Positions 1-6,970 of a stretch of 33,923 bases of DNA are shown piece by piece. Every line of letters begins with the position of its first letter. Position 1 is the first letter of the stretch. The DNA is from an uncultured Selenomonadales bacterium (GTDB taxonomy: Bacteria > Bacillota > Negativicutes > Selenomonadales > Selenomonadaceae): the NCBI GenBank assembly GCA_937877545.1, contig CALFJE010000156.1:1-33923 (forward strand). The letters run 5' to 3'. A program made the position numbers and the translations under genes. Below the pieces are notes generated by a model. It did no database searches. It was not told the origin of the DNA and was given only the letters and a program-made list of their open reading frames with translations.

Positions 1-80
1 GGAAGCCCCGCCGTTATCGTCGTCTTGCCGGAGCCGCTCTGTGTTGCCGCGATTATCAGCCGCGGAAAATTATTAAGCAT
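1..80 (-). CDS. cbiA: Cobyrinate a,c-diamide synthase, N-terminal fragment (cut by window edge)
   Basis: Partial gene; only about 26 N-terminal codons are inside the window. The product would amidate the a and c side chains of cobyrinate, using ATP and glutamine, in cobalamin synthesis. The visible residues read MLNNFPRLIIAATQ then SGSGKTTITAGL, a P-loop of the CbiA/CobB type located where this family carries it, right at the N-terminus. The ATG at 78-80 overlaps the end of the upstream TIGR04076 gene by 8 bases, so the two are translationally coupled. cbiC lies two genes upstream in the same direction, which supports CbiA over other P-loop proteins. The identification rests on a short stretch plus context; the rest of the gene is outside the window. 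Confidence 0.8.
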   Translation of the reverse strand, partial: MLNNFPRLIIAATQSGSGKTTITAGL

Positions 81-396
81 CTTCGTCCGTGCGCTCAATC
101 TTGATGATGACGGGGCGCAAGCCGTCGTTGCAGGAGCAAATCGCTACGCCGTCGTGCTTGGGGTCAATCCAATCGTCCGAATACCAGCCGTGAGAGCCGT
201 TGGCAAGCGCGAACACGTACTGATAAATCGCCTTCCACGCCTCGTCGCAGAAACCTTCGGGCTTGGCATAGGACGCGTAGAAAACTTGCCCCTCCTTCAT
301 AAGCGGGCACGTCGACAGATTCGGCACGCCGTATTCCGCCGCCAAATCCTTTTGCAACGTCGTCTTAAGGATTGTGATTTTGCATTTCTTCATCAT
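73..396 (-). CDS. TIGR04076 family protein (small, function unknown)
   Basis: 107-residue cytosolic protein starting MMKKCKITILKTT and ending before the cbiA start codon. The N-terminal block and the conserved cysteines (for example around LSTCPLMKEGQVF and VAICSCNDG) match my memory of the TIGR04076 family, which has no established reaction. Two adjacent ATGs (394-396 and 391-393) are possible starts. An AAGGAGG ribosome binding site (404-410 on the plus strand) overlaps the cbiC stop codon, so the gene is read with cbiC and cbiA. Its place between two cobalamin genes suggests a link to corrin or metal handling, but that is inference from position only. Confidence 0.8.
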   Translation of the reverse strand: MMKKCKITILKTTLQKDLAAEYGVPNLSTCPLMKEGQVFYASYAKPEGFCDEAWKAIYQYVFALANGSHGWYSDDWIDPKHDGVAICSCNDGLRPVIIKIERTDEDA

Positions 397-408
397 GATA
401 AATCCTCC

Positions 409-1053
409 TTACTTTTCATTTAGCCCCCGCGAATTGTCGAGCATGTAAAGAATCGCGTTGACGGCGGCGACCGCGATTGAACTGCCGCCCTTGGTGCCCG
501 CCACCGTGATATACGGAATGTCGCTCTGCGCGGCAAGTTGAGCTTTAGCCTCCGCCGCCCCCACGAAGCCCACGGGAACGCCAATTATCACCGCCGGGCG
601 AATATTCTCTTCGCGCACAAGCCGCAATACTTCAAACAGCGCGGTCGGAGCATTGCCGATTGCAACTATTTCATCTTGGAGCCGCTTGCCAAATATCCGC
701 ATTGCCGCCATTGAACGCGTTATGCCTTCGCGCTTGGCGAATTCCCGAACGTCCACGTCCGACACCTTGCAATAAATTTCCCCGCCAAACTTCGTGAACG
801 TCCGAATGCTTATCCCGCGCCTAACCATTTCAACATCGGTGAATATGTTCGCTCCGCGCAGGAGTGCCGCCTTGGTCGCCGCTATCGCTTCGGGGTGCAA
901 ACGTATTATCGGTGCGTAGCCCACATCGCCCGACGCGTGGATTATCCGCGAATAAAGTTTGCGCTCCTCGTCCGTCAATGCCAAACCCGCCAAATGCGGC
1001 GCGATTATTTCCATGCTGCGTTCCTCTATCGCAAGCGGTTGCGTCATGAACAT
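409..1053 (-). CDS. cbiC: Cobalt-precorrin-8 methylmutase
   Basis: 214-residue enzyme that moves the methyl group from C11 to C12 of cobalt-precorrin-8 to give cobyrinate, in the anaerobic cobalamin pathway. Family signature residues are present: the SRIIHASGDVGY block with the catalytic histidine at about residue 39, FTDVEMVRRGI, and the C-terminal VAGTKGGSSIAVAAVNAI block. Length is typical. The start is the ATG at 1051-1053, with GGGAGG six bases upstream; a second in-frame ATG lies two codons later. First gene of a cbiC / TIGR04076 / cbiA operon. A TTGACG-17-TAGACT promoter lies just upstream. I see no cobalamin riboswitch between that promoter and the start codon, which leaves only about 20 bases of leader. 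Confidence 0.95.
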   Translation of the reverse strand: MFMTQPLAIEERSMEIIAPHLAGLALTDEERKLYSRIIHASGDVGYAPIIRLHPEAIAATKAALLRGANIFTDVEMVRRGISIRTFTKFGGEIYCKVSDVDVREFAKREGITRSMAAMRIFGKRLQDEIVAIGNAPTALFEVLRLVREENIRPAVIIGVPVGFVGAAEAKAQLAAQSDIPYITVAGTKGGSSIAVAAVNAILYMLDNSRGLNEK

Positions 1054-1079
1054 GAAAATCCCTCCCGAAAATTTTTTTC

Positions 1080-1108
1080 AGTCTAGCAAAGCCGCTTGCC
1101 GCCGTCAA
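1080..1108 (-). promoter_or_regulatory. Promoter of the cbiC operon
   Basis: On the minus strand TTGACG (1103-1108) and TAGACT (1080-1085) are separated by 17 bases. It overlaps the divergent promoter of the flavin reductase gene. Confidence 0.6.
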
Positions 1109-1125
1109 CTTCGACGCGGTATAAT
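1096..1125 (+). promoter_or_regulatory. Promoter of the flavin reductase gene
   Basis: TTGCCG (1096-1101) and TATAAT (1120-1125) with an 18-base spacer, 22 bases upstream of the ATG. Confidence 0.65.
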
Positions 1126-1147
1126 TCGCGTAAGAGGAGGTTTTAAC

Positions 1148-1675
1148 ATGAAGAGAGAGATTAACCCGTTCGATTACGCGAGCGACATTTTTAAGGCGAT
1201 GCCCGGCGGAATTCTGCTGACGAGCGAGGCGGAGGATTGCGTCAACGCCATGACGATTGGCTGGGGCACGCTGGGCATTGAGTGGGGCGTCCCGATTTTC
1301 GCGGCTTACGTGCGCACGAGCCGCTTTACTTATGACCTTATCGAACGCACGGGCGAGTTCACGATTTGCGCCCCTTACGGCGAAATGTCTGCGGCGGCTA
1401 AAAAGGCGATTGGCATTTGCGGTTCCAAGTCGGGGCGCGACCTTGATAAGTTGGCTAAGGCGGGCGTTCACCTCGTCGAGGCTGATATTGTTCGGACGCC
1501 CGCGATTAAGGAGTTGCCGCTTACTTTGGAATGTCGCGTCGTCTTCAGCCAACTGCAGCCCGTTAAGGACATCAGCAGTCGTTTCGCTAAATTTTATCCC
1601 GAAACCGGCGACCACTCCGCGCCCCACGTCGCCTATTACGGCGAAATCCTTAAAGCTTACCTCATCGAAGATTGA
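1148..1675 (+). CDS. Flavin reductase / flavoredoxin-like protein (FMN-binding split barrel)
   Basis: 175-residue protein of the flavin reductase-like (flavoredoxin) family. These proteins bind FMN in a split-barrel fold and reduce flavin or pass electrons. Supporting features: the N-terminal MPGGILLTS and NAMTIGWGTLGIEWG segments, where the family contacts FMN; a VRTSRFTYDLIERTGEF block; and the C-terminal HVAYYGEILKAYL stretch. The ATG at 1148 is chosen because AGAGGAGG lies 7 bases upstream; longer in-frame extensions run through the promoter. It is monocistronic and divergent from cbiC. The stop codon TGA is part of the -35 box of the following retron-like locus. The natural substrate cannot be told from sequence. 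Confidence 0.85.
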   Translation: MKREINPFDYASDIFKAMPGGILLTSEAEDCVNAMTIGWGTLGIEWGVPIFAAYVRTSRFTYDLIERTGEFTICAPYGEMSAAAKKAIGICGSKSGRDLDKLAKAGVHLVEADIVRTPAIKELPLTLECRVVFSQLQPVKDISSRFAKFYPETGDHSAPHVAYYGEILKAYLIED

Positions 1676-1701
1676 CACTGATATTTTCGCGGTGATATAA
1701 T
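1672..1701 (+). promoter_or_regulatory. Near-consensus promoter of the retron-like RNA
   Basis: A perfect TTGACA (1672-1677) and a perfect TATAAT (1696-1701) with an 18-base spacer. The predicted start, about 1707-1709, coincides with the first paired bases of the long-range helix that closes the RNA. It is the best promoter match in the window. Confidence 0.85.
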
Positions 1702-1706
1702 TCGCC

Positions 1707-1954
1707 CGTCTTCGGAGAGGCTTTCAGCTCAAAAGAGCTACTCCCGCAAGGGAACAAATAAATAGAAACCCTAAAGTGGTACCCAACCGAAACAAGTAAG
1801 GACTACCACGGCAAATGGGCGGCTTCGCCGCTCCAGAACTGGAGCGATAGGAGGAAAATATCCCACCCACCCTCAGGTCTAGCAGGGGGGCGTAGAAGGA
1901 CGCGGATCATAAATTTATTGATTGGCGTCCTTGCCAAAGCTCAACCGAATGACG
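1707..1954 (+). ncRNA. Retron-type msr-msd non-coding RNA (candidate)
   Basis: Structured non-coding segment directly upstream of a retron-type RT. The ends pair: CGTC-TTCGG-agag-GCTTT (1707-1724) with AAAGC-tcaa-CCGAA-t-GACG (1936-1954). That is 14 base pairs with one 4x4 internal loop and one bulge, the arrangement of retron a1/a2 repeats. Immediately after a1 comes CAGC, a position like the branching guanosine context of retrons. Internal hairpins: AGCTC-AAAA-GAGCT (1726-1739), TCCC-GCAA-GGGA (1742-1753), GTGGTA/TACCAC (1776-1781/1804-1809), GCGGC-TTC-GCCGC (1819-1831), which overlaps the alternative GCTCCA-GAAC-TGGAGC (1830-1845), and AAGGACGC/GCGTCCTT (1896-1903/1925-1932) next to a2, suited to an msd hairpin. 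Helices are read by eye; the exact branch point and cDNA ends are not determined. Confidence 0.7.
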
Positions 1955-1965
1955 ATTCACTTTTT

Positions 1966-2000
1966 GTGGAGTGTCTTTTGCGACACACTGCGCTTTTTTT
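1966..2000 (+). terminator. Terminator or attenuator between the RNA and the RT gene
   Basis: GTGGaGTGTC (1966-1975) pairs with GACACaCTGC (1982-1991) with one mismatch and some wobble pairs, followed by a run of seven T (1994-2000). It would end a discrete RNA of about 290 nucleotides while allowing partial read-through into the RT. Confidence 0.5.
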
Positions 2001-2022
2001 GTTTTCAGGGAGGTGTAATGCT

Positions 2023-3210
2023 TTGTATATAGACGAATTCGCCGACACAATCAAAAACGGGCACCCGCAATATCAAAAAATCTATATCCCAAAACGCGGC
2101 GGCGGCTCTCGTGACATCTTTATCCCAAACAAAAAAACCTTGCTTATTCAAAAAGCTGTCCTTCGCGACCTTAAAAGCCTCATCGACTTCCCGCCCTGCG
2201 TCACGGCTTTCCGCAAAGGCATTTCCATCCTCGACAACGCTAAGGCTCATCTCGGCAACGCCTACATGATTCGCTACGACATCATGAATTTCTTCGACAC
2301 CATCGACAAAGACAGAGTTAAGACCGAACTCAAGCGGCGGAACTTCGACGCGTCGCTGATTAAGGTCATTCTGAAATGGTGTTTCGGCGGCGGTCATCTC
2401 CCGCAAGGCGCACCTGCCAGCCCTTTCCTGGCTAATCTCGTTTGTACCAATCTCGATAAAAGATTTTCCGCACTCACTCAAATGCTCGGCGCAACTTATA
2501 CTCGCTACGCCGACGACATCACCATTTCCGGCGACAAGGAAATCGTTAAATATCAAACGCTGTTCAAGCGTATCATTCGCACCGAAAAATTTACGATTAA
2601 CTACTACAAGACCCGCCTCACTGTATTGGACTTTCCTGCTTCGCGTCAAGATTATTCTGCCAAATGGTTCCGCGACTGCCATATCGTCACGGGGCTTGCC
2701 GTCGATAAGGATTCGGTTTCCGTCAGAGAGGCTTATCTCAATGAGCTTTGGCGCAAGATTCGCGACGGCGAAGATAATCCGTCTGTTCGCGGTAAAATTT
2801 CCTTCGTGCAGTCCATCACTCCGACTGAAGCTGCAAAAATGTATCAACACTTCAGCGACGGCGGCTTGAAGAAAAAATTCAAAGATAACATTGCCGCGAT
2901 TAAAATTTTGAAAATACTCGAAAGTACGGGACGCAATGCCACGTTTAGCGAACAGGCAATCTTAGCCAAGTTCAACGGCTGGGGCACTCTGCGCACAGTT
3001 AAACCGCTCCGCGACCTCTTGACGCCCGAAGAATACAATTCTGCGTGCGAAGCGATTAAAGATTCTTTTTTCACCGCCCCCGAAATTGCCCGCACGATTT
3101 GGACAGGGCTTGAACGCATGGGCTTTAAGGGCGGCAAAATCCTCGACCCGTCTATGGGTACGGGGATTTTTTTTCGGCACCATGCCAAGGAAAATGGCGC
3201 CGCGCAGTAA
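2023..3210 (+). CDS. Retron-type reverse transcriptase fused to the N-terminal part of an N6-adenine DNA methylase
   Basis: 395 residues from a TTG start (2023). GGGAGG lies nine bases upstream; the longer frame back to 1918 would run through the RNA's a2 repeat and has no ribosome site. Residues 1-276 are an RT: IPKRGGGSRDIFIPN; NAKAH (72-76, the retron NAxxH motif); motif A with D86 in RYDIMNFFD; LPQGAPASPFLANL (126-139); the catalytic YADD (162-165); and VTGL (222-225, the retron VTG motif). From about residue 278 (GGLKKKFKDNIAAIKILKILE) the chain continues in frame into the conserved start of the methylase found in large helicase-methylase proteins of conjugative elements. This part contains NGWG, LLTPEEY and motif I LDPSMGTG (374-381). 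The frame breaks at T8 (3167-3174) and ends 12 codons later. Retron assignment: strong. Fusion: seen directly. Confidence 0.85.
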   Translation: MYIDEFADTIKNGHPQYQKIYIPKRGGGSRDIFIPNKKTLLIQKAVLRDLKSLIDFPPCVTAFRKGISILDNAKAHLGNAYMIRYDIMNFFDTIDKDRVKTELKRRNFDASLIKVILKWCFGGGHLPQGAPASPFLANLVCTNLDKRFSALTQMLGATYTRYADDITISGDKEIVKYQTLFKRIIRTEKFTINYYKTRLTVLDFPASRQDYSAKWFRDCHIVTGLAVDKDSVSVREAYLNELWRKIRDGEDNPSVRGKISFVQSITPTEAAKMYQHFSDGGLKKKFKDNIAAIKILKILESTGRNATFSEQAILAKFNGWGTLRTVKPLRDLLTPEEYNSACEAIKDSFFTAPEIARTIWTGLERMGFKGGKILDPSMGTGIFFRHHAKENGAAQ

Positions 3211-3844
3211 GCTTGTCGGCGTGGAGCGCGATAACTTGACAGGCAGAATTGCTCAACAACTCTATCCTCAAGCCGACGTTAAAATTGCGGACTTTTCCGC
3301 TCTTAAGTTGCCCGCCAATCGCTTTAACCTCGCAATTTCAAATGTTCCGTTTGACGCGGTATCGGATTCGGGGATTCATGATTATTTTTTTGTCAAAACG
3401 TTGGACGCTCTCAAGCCGGGCGGACTGACGGCGTTCATAACGAGTACATACACTTTGGACAATCGCGAAATTAAAGACAAGCTTGAAAGCGCGGCAGACT
3501 TAATCGCGGCGTTCAAATTGCCGAATACCGCTTTCGCCGAAGCGAACACTCAGGTAACGAGCGACCTTGTGATTTTCCAAAAGCGCGTCGACCCGAAAAA
3601 AACTTCCGAATACGCGCAACCCTGGCATGAAGTCGGCGAACTTGTCACGGATACGGGGCAAAAATTCACCGTCAACGAATACTTTATAAATCACCGCGAA
3701 CACATGATTGTTACGCCAATGGAAGACCCGCTTTACGGCGGACGCGACAGATTGGCTCTCAACGGTACGGGGCACGACGTTGCCAAAGAACTCGGCGAAC
3801 TCATGAATAACTTGCCCGAAAACATTTACACACTGAAACAATAA
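3173..3844 (+). CDS. Continuation of the methylase domain in the +1 frame
   Basis: Open frame that continues the methylase after the T8 break. Reading seven T instead of eight gives an uninterrupted TGIFFGTMPRKM, as expected for the family after motif I. Further on come VGVERDNLTGRIAQQLYPQA, the catalytic motif IV as NVPF (this family uses NVPF rather than NPPF), HDYFFVKTLDALKPGG, FITSTYTLD and TQVTSDLVIFQKR. The chain ends at LPENIYTLKQ. Full-length relatives continue for well over a thousand residues with an SNF2-type helicase, which is absent here. An internal ATG at 3182 could give a free-standing 220-residue product, but that would lack motif I. Alone it would be inactive; joined to the RT it would be one protein of about 606 residues. 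Confidence 0.75.
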   Translation, partial: FGTMPRKMAPRSKLVGVERDNLTGRIAQQLYPQADVKIADFSALKLPANRFNLAISNVPFDAVSDSGIHDYFFVKTLDALKPGGLTAFITSTYTLDNREIKDKLESAADLIAAFKLPNTAFAEANTQVTSDLVIFQKRVDPKKTSEYAQPWHEVGELVTDTGQKFTVNEYFINHREHMIVTPMEDPLYGGRDRLALNGTGHDVAKELGELMNNLPENIYTLKQ

Positions 3845-3875
3845 AAAGCCCGTCACAATCGGCGGGCTATTTTTA
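3844..3875 (+). terminator. Terminator of the retron-like locus
   Basis: AGCCCG (3847-3852) and CGGGCT (3863-3868) form a stem with an A-rich 5' side and ATTTTTAT on the 3' side. It may also serve the convergent PRD regulator gene, which ends at 3873. Confidence 0.8.
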
Positions 3876-5963
3876 TATAAGCTCCTTGAATTTTGCCTTG
3901 TAGAAGTCCTCGAAAATTCCAAGCATCTCGCGGCGAATCTCGTTGCCGTCGCCCTCGTGAAGTATCTCGATAAAGCCCCAACGGTCAAGCAACACCGACG
4001 CGATATGTCCTATCGTCTCCAAAGTGAATTCGTCGGCGTCCGGCGGCGCAAGCAATACTATCGCCGTGCGCACGACTTCGCCGTCGGCAGGGTATGTGAA
4101 GCCCGCCCCCAGTTGCAATATCCCGAACGACGCCTCTTTAATCGCCGCGCTCTTGCAATGCAATAAAATCATGTGTCGCCCGAATATCAGCGTCGAACCT
4201 TTGTCCTCGCGCAGGAGCAATGCCCGCGAAATTTCTGCGCGGCTTTGAGCGTCCGCACTCGCGAATTTCCCCGCCAACTCGCAAGCCTCGCCGATACTCG
4301 CAACATTATCTCGCACGTAGAAATAATTCGTCATCAGCTCGGCAATCGCTCGCCCGTAAGCGTTCATTTTAGCCAAGCCCTCCTCGAACGGCGGACGCGG
4401 CTCCAATTCCTCGGCACTGCCCAAGAATTGCTTATTCTGTCGTGAAAGTTCCGCGTCGATTTTCAGCCTGTCCTCCTCGACCAACGCCGCGCTCACCACC
4501 AAAACCGGGCGTCCCGCTCGCACTATCGGCACCGTCGATATTATGAACTCGAAATCCTTCGACGCGATATAGTCCGCGTTTATTTCCAGTATCGGAACCT
4601 CGTCGACGATTTGGAGCGTCGGGAACGTGCGGCGCAAGCGGCTCGCCAATAATCGCGAAGTCCCCATGCCCGTCGGACACGCCACTATAACCCGATGCAC
4701 CGCGTGTAAGAATTTTTCGCTGTCCGATAACGCCGCGCCCAAATGCATTGCGATGTACGCGACCTCCGCGTCGGGCAACGGCTTGCCGACCTCCGCCTCG
4801 ACTTCCGCGATACATTGGCGCGTTAGGCTCATCAATTCGGGGTAATGCCGCTGAATCTCGCCCAAGAGCGGGTTGCGAATGTCCATGTGCATTTTCAAGC
4901 GGCTTATCGACGGCGCAAGGTGATTGACCAGCCCCGCCAATAAGCTCTGGTTTTTGTCGATGTCGCGCCCCGTGATTTTGGCGGCTCGTTTCATGATTTG
5001 CCGCGCCAACCTCACCAGGCGGAAGTTATCCATCATAGAAATTTCGCCGAGGCTTGTTGAACTGTAGCGGCTCCGCGCTCCGAGGATATGCATTGTCATA
5101 TAGCAAACTTCGCTGTCGGGCACGTCGATTGAAAAAGCCGCCGCGATTTGCTCAGCCAACTTAGACGCCGCCGCGAATTCCCGACTTCCGCGCAGATTTG
5201 AGCAAGTTTCGTCGAACGTTATCGCCTCGTGATTTTTTATCCGCCGCACCGCCAACGCCAAATGCACTACCAGCCCGATAAACGCGTTGTCCGACAGCCG
5301 ATAGCCCAAATCGCTTTCCGTCACGCGTATCATTTGCTCCAGCCGCCGCCACTCGCCCGCGTCGATTAGCTCCAGCAAAAACTTAGACACCTGCGCGACC
5401 GGCGCGTCGACCTCGTCGGGCAAATTGTCCTGCATTAAGTTCAACAGCCGCTCCTCGCCGACGTGCTCATAAATGTAGCGCACTATCGCCCGTCGCAAAT
5501 CGCGTTCGTCGCCCAAAAGGCTCACGCCCAGCCCCGGCTTGCGCAAAAGTTTCAAGCCCTGCTCGTGGAACCACGGCTCCAATTTGTCCAGGTCGTTGCT
5601 TATCGTCGAATCGGTCACGTGCACTGCCGACGATAACGCAAATAATTTAATCGGCTCGCAGCTCGAAAGGAGCTTGCTGATTACGATTGAGCGGCGTTCG
5701 GCGGGCGTGTATTCGCGTTTTTCGGCGGACTTGAGTTGTTTGGTTAGGGCGTAGCGTTTAACCTCGCTGCCGATAACCAGCAGTCCCGCGCCGGATTTTT
5801 TTTCCAGTTGCAAGCCGCCCGCGTTCAAGACCTCCTCGACCTTGGGCAGTTGCCGTGAAATGGTTTTCGCGCTCACGGACAGTTTTGCCGCCAGTTCCGC
5901 CGTCGTTTGGAACGAATTTTCCTGCAGGAGCAATTTCAAGATGTCGCGTGTTCTTTGCTCCAT
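3873..5963 (-). CDS. PRD-containing transcriptional activator with EIIB and EIIA domains (MtlR/BglG type)
   Basis: 696 residues. Domain order: HTH (about 5-50), second HTH (about 90-145), PRD1 (about 190-300, with histidines near 234 and 292), PRD2 (about 315-415, with histidines near 348 and 406), an EIIB-like domain starting VIVACPTGMGTS with the phosphorylatable cysteine near 429, and a C-terminal EIIA-like domain (about 545-690, with the LLHCKSAAIKEASFG region). Such proteins are DNA-binding activators whose activity is set by PTS phosphorylation. The start is the ATG at 5961-5963, preceded by GAGGGTGA; the upstream TTG (5981) would overlap hypE. It sits 11 bases downstream of hypE, so it is probably read with hypCDE, which is unusual. 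No PTS permease or sugar operon is adjacent, so its target is unknown. Confidence 0.9.
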   Translation of the reverse strand: MEQRTRDILKLLLQENSFQTTAELAAKLSVSAKTISRQLPKVEEVLNAGGLQLEKKSGAGLLVIGSEVKRYALTKQLKSAEKREYTPAERRSIVISKLLSSCEPIKLFALSSAVHVTDSTISNDLDKLEPWFHEQGLKLLRKPGLGVSLLGDERDLRRAIVRYIYEHVGEERLLNLMQDNLPDEVDAPVAQVSKFLLELIDAGEWRRLEQMIRVTESDLGYRLSDNAFIGLVVHLALAVRRIKNHEAITFDETCSNLRGSREFAAASKLAEQIAAAFSIDVPDSEVCYMTMHILGARSRYSSTSLGEISMMDNFRLVRLARQIMKRAAKITGRDIDKNQSLLAGLVNHLAPSISRLKMHMDIRNPLLGEIQRHYPELMSLTRQCIAEVEAEVGKPLPDAEVAYIAMHLGAALSDSEKFLHAVHRVIVACPTGMGTSRLLASRLRRTFPTLQIVDEVPILEINADYIASKDFEFIISTVPIVRAGRPVLVVSAALVEEDRLKIDAELSRQNKQFLGSAEELEPRPPFEEGLAKMNAYGRAIAELMTNYFYVRDNVASIGEACELAGKFASADAQSRAEISRALLLREDKGSTLIFGRHMILLHCKSAAIKEASFGILQLGAGFTYPADGEVVRTAIVLLAPPDADEFTLETIGHIASVLLDRWGFIEILHEGDGNEIRREMLGIFEDFYKAKFKELI

Positions 5964-5974
5964 TGAATCACCCT

Positions 5975-6970
5975 CTAGCAAATTCTTGGGACGAGTTCGC
6001 CCGCCGGCATGTCGACGATTCGCACGGAGCCGAGCGGCGTCCTCAAGCCGACCTTGCCCGCAGAATTCGTGACGACCTCGCCAATCTCCGCTGCGTCGAC
6101 GCCGTAAACATTGCCGCGCATGACAGCCAAAATCTTATCGGCGGACTCGGCGGGGACGACCGCAACGATTTTGCCCTCGTTGGCAAGCTCCAAAACGTCG
6201 AAGCCCAAAATGTCGCAGGCGCCGCGAACCTCCTCGCGCACGGGTATTTTAGCCTCGTCAATCAGAATGCCGACGTTCGCCGCTTGAGCAATTTCGTTGA
6301 GCACCGCCGCCAAACCGCCGCGTGTGGCGTCGCGGAGCATGGCAATTCGCGGCTCGACGGCAAGCATGTCATGAATCAACCCGTTAAGCGGCGCACAATC
6401 CGACTTAATATTTTCGGGCAGTTCCAAGCCGTGACGCCTCGCCAAAATCGCAACGGCATGGTCGCCGAGCGTGCCCGATACCAAAATCTTCATGCCCGCG
6501 CAGATTTTTTTCGCCGAAATGTCAACGCCGTCAATCAGTTCGCCAACGCCCGCCGTGTTGATAAAAATGCCGTCGGCTTGCCCGCGCCCAACGACTTTGG
6601 TATCGCCCGTGACGATTTGCACGCCCGCCTCACGCGCCGCCGCCGACATAGAGTTGACGATACGTTTCAGCGCGTCGAAGTCGAAGCCCTCCTCCAAAAT
6701 CGCGCCGACGGAAATGTATTTGGGAACCGCGCCCGTGACCGCCAAATCGTTGACGGTGCCGCAAATCGACAGCTTACCGATGTCGCCGCCGCGAAAAAAA
6801 ATCGGGCGCACGACGTAGCTGTCAGTCGTCATCGCCAAACGTCCAATTTTCGCGCCGTCGTGAAGCTCGTTAAGTATCGGGTTACCGAAAGCGGGCAGAA
6901 TCACCTCGCGCAACAGTTCCGCGCTCAACTTGCCTCCGGCTCCGTGCGCCATTAGAATTTTATTTACCAT
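5975..6970 (-). CDS. hypE: Hydrogenase maturation factor HypE (carbamoyl dehydratase)
   Basis: 331 residues. HypE receives a carbamoyl group from HypF on its C-terminal cysteine and dehydrates it with ATP to a thiocyanate, the source of the CN ligands of the [NiFe]-hydrogenase iron. The protein has the AIRS/PurM-type two-domain fold: HGAGGKLSAELLREV near the N-terminus, TVNDLAVTGAVPKYISVG, the TGDTKVVGRG nucleotide-binding region, and DATRGGLAAVLNEIA. It ends with the diagnostic PRIC, whose last cysteine is the acceptor. The start overlaps the hypD stop by 7 bases. Complete and of normal length. Confidence 0.97.
   Translation of the reverse strand: MVNKILMAHGAGGKLSAELLREVILPAFGNPILNELHDGAKIGRLAMTTDSYVVRPIFFRGGDIGKLSICGTVNDLAVTGAVPKYISVGAILEEGFDFDALKRIVNSMSAAAREAGVQIVTGDTKVVGRGQADGIFINTAGVGELIDGVDISAKKICAGMKILVSGTLGDHAVAILARRHGLELPENIKSDCAPLNGLIHDMLAVEPRIAMLRDATRGGLAAVLNEIAQAANVGILIDEAKIPVREEVRGACDILGFDVLELANEGKIVAVVPAESADKILAVMRGNVYGVDAAEIGEVVTNSAGKVGLRTPLGSVRIVDMPAGELVPRIC

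Noticed and set aside
409..1108. Cobalamin riboswitch upstream of cbiC
   Set aside because: Only about 20 bases separate the predicted transcript start from the ATG; no B12-box was seen.
1918..2022. Upstream extension of the RT from a TTG at 1918
   Set aside because: It would translate the RNA's a2 strand and the terminator-like hairpin, has no ribosome site, and gives residues unlike RT N-termini.
1676..3210. Group II intron or diversity-generating retroelement instead of a retron
   Set aside because: The RT has QGAPASP, NAxxH and VTG rather than the group II QGGxxSP and maturase/endonuclease domains. No GTGCG-like intron start or domain V was seen. No template/variable repeat pair or accessory protein of a diversity-generating system was found.
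1672..3878. Integrated mobile element with att sites
   Set aside because: No integrase, transposase or flanking direct repeats found by eye around the retron-like locus.
5855..6955. 366-codon plus-strand open frame
   Set aside because: Antisense to hypE and the regulator start; no family resemblance.
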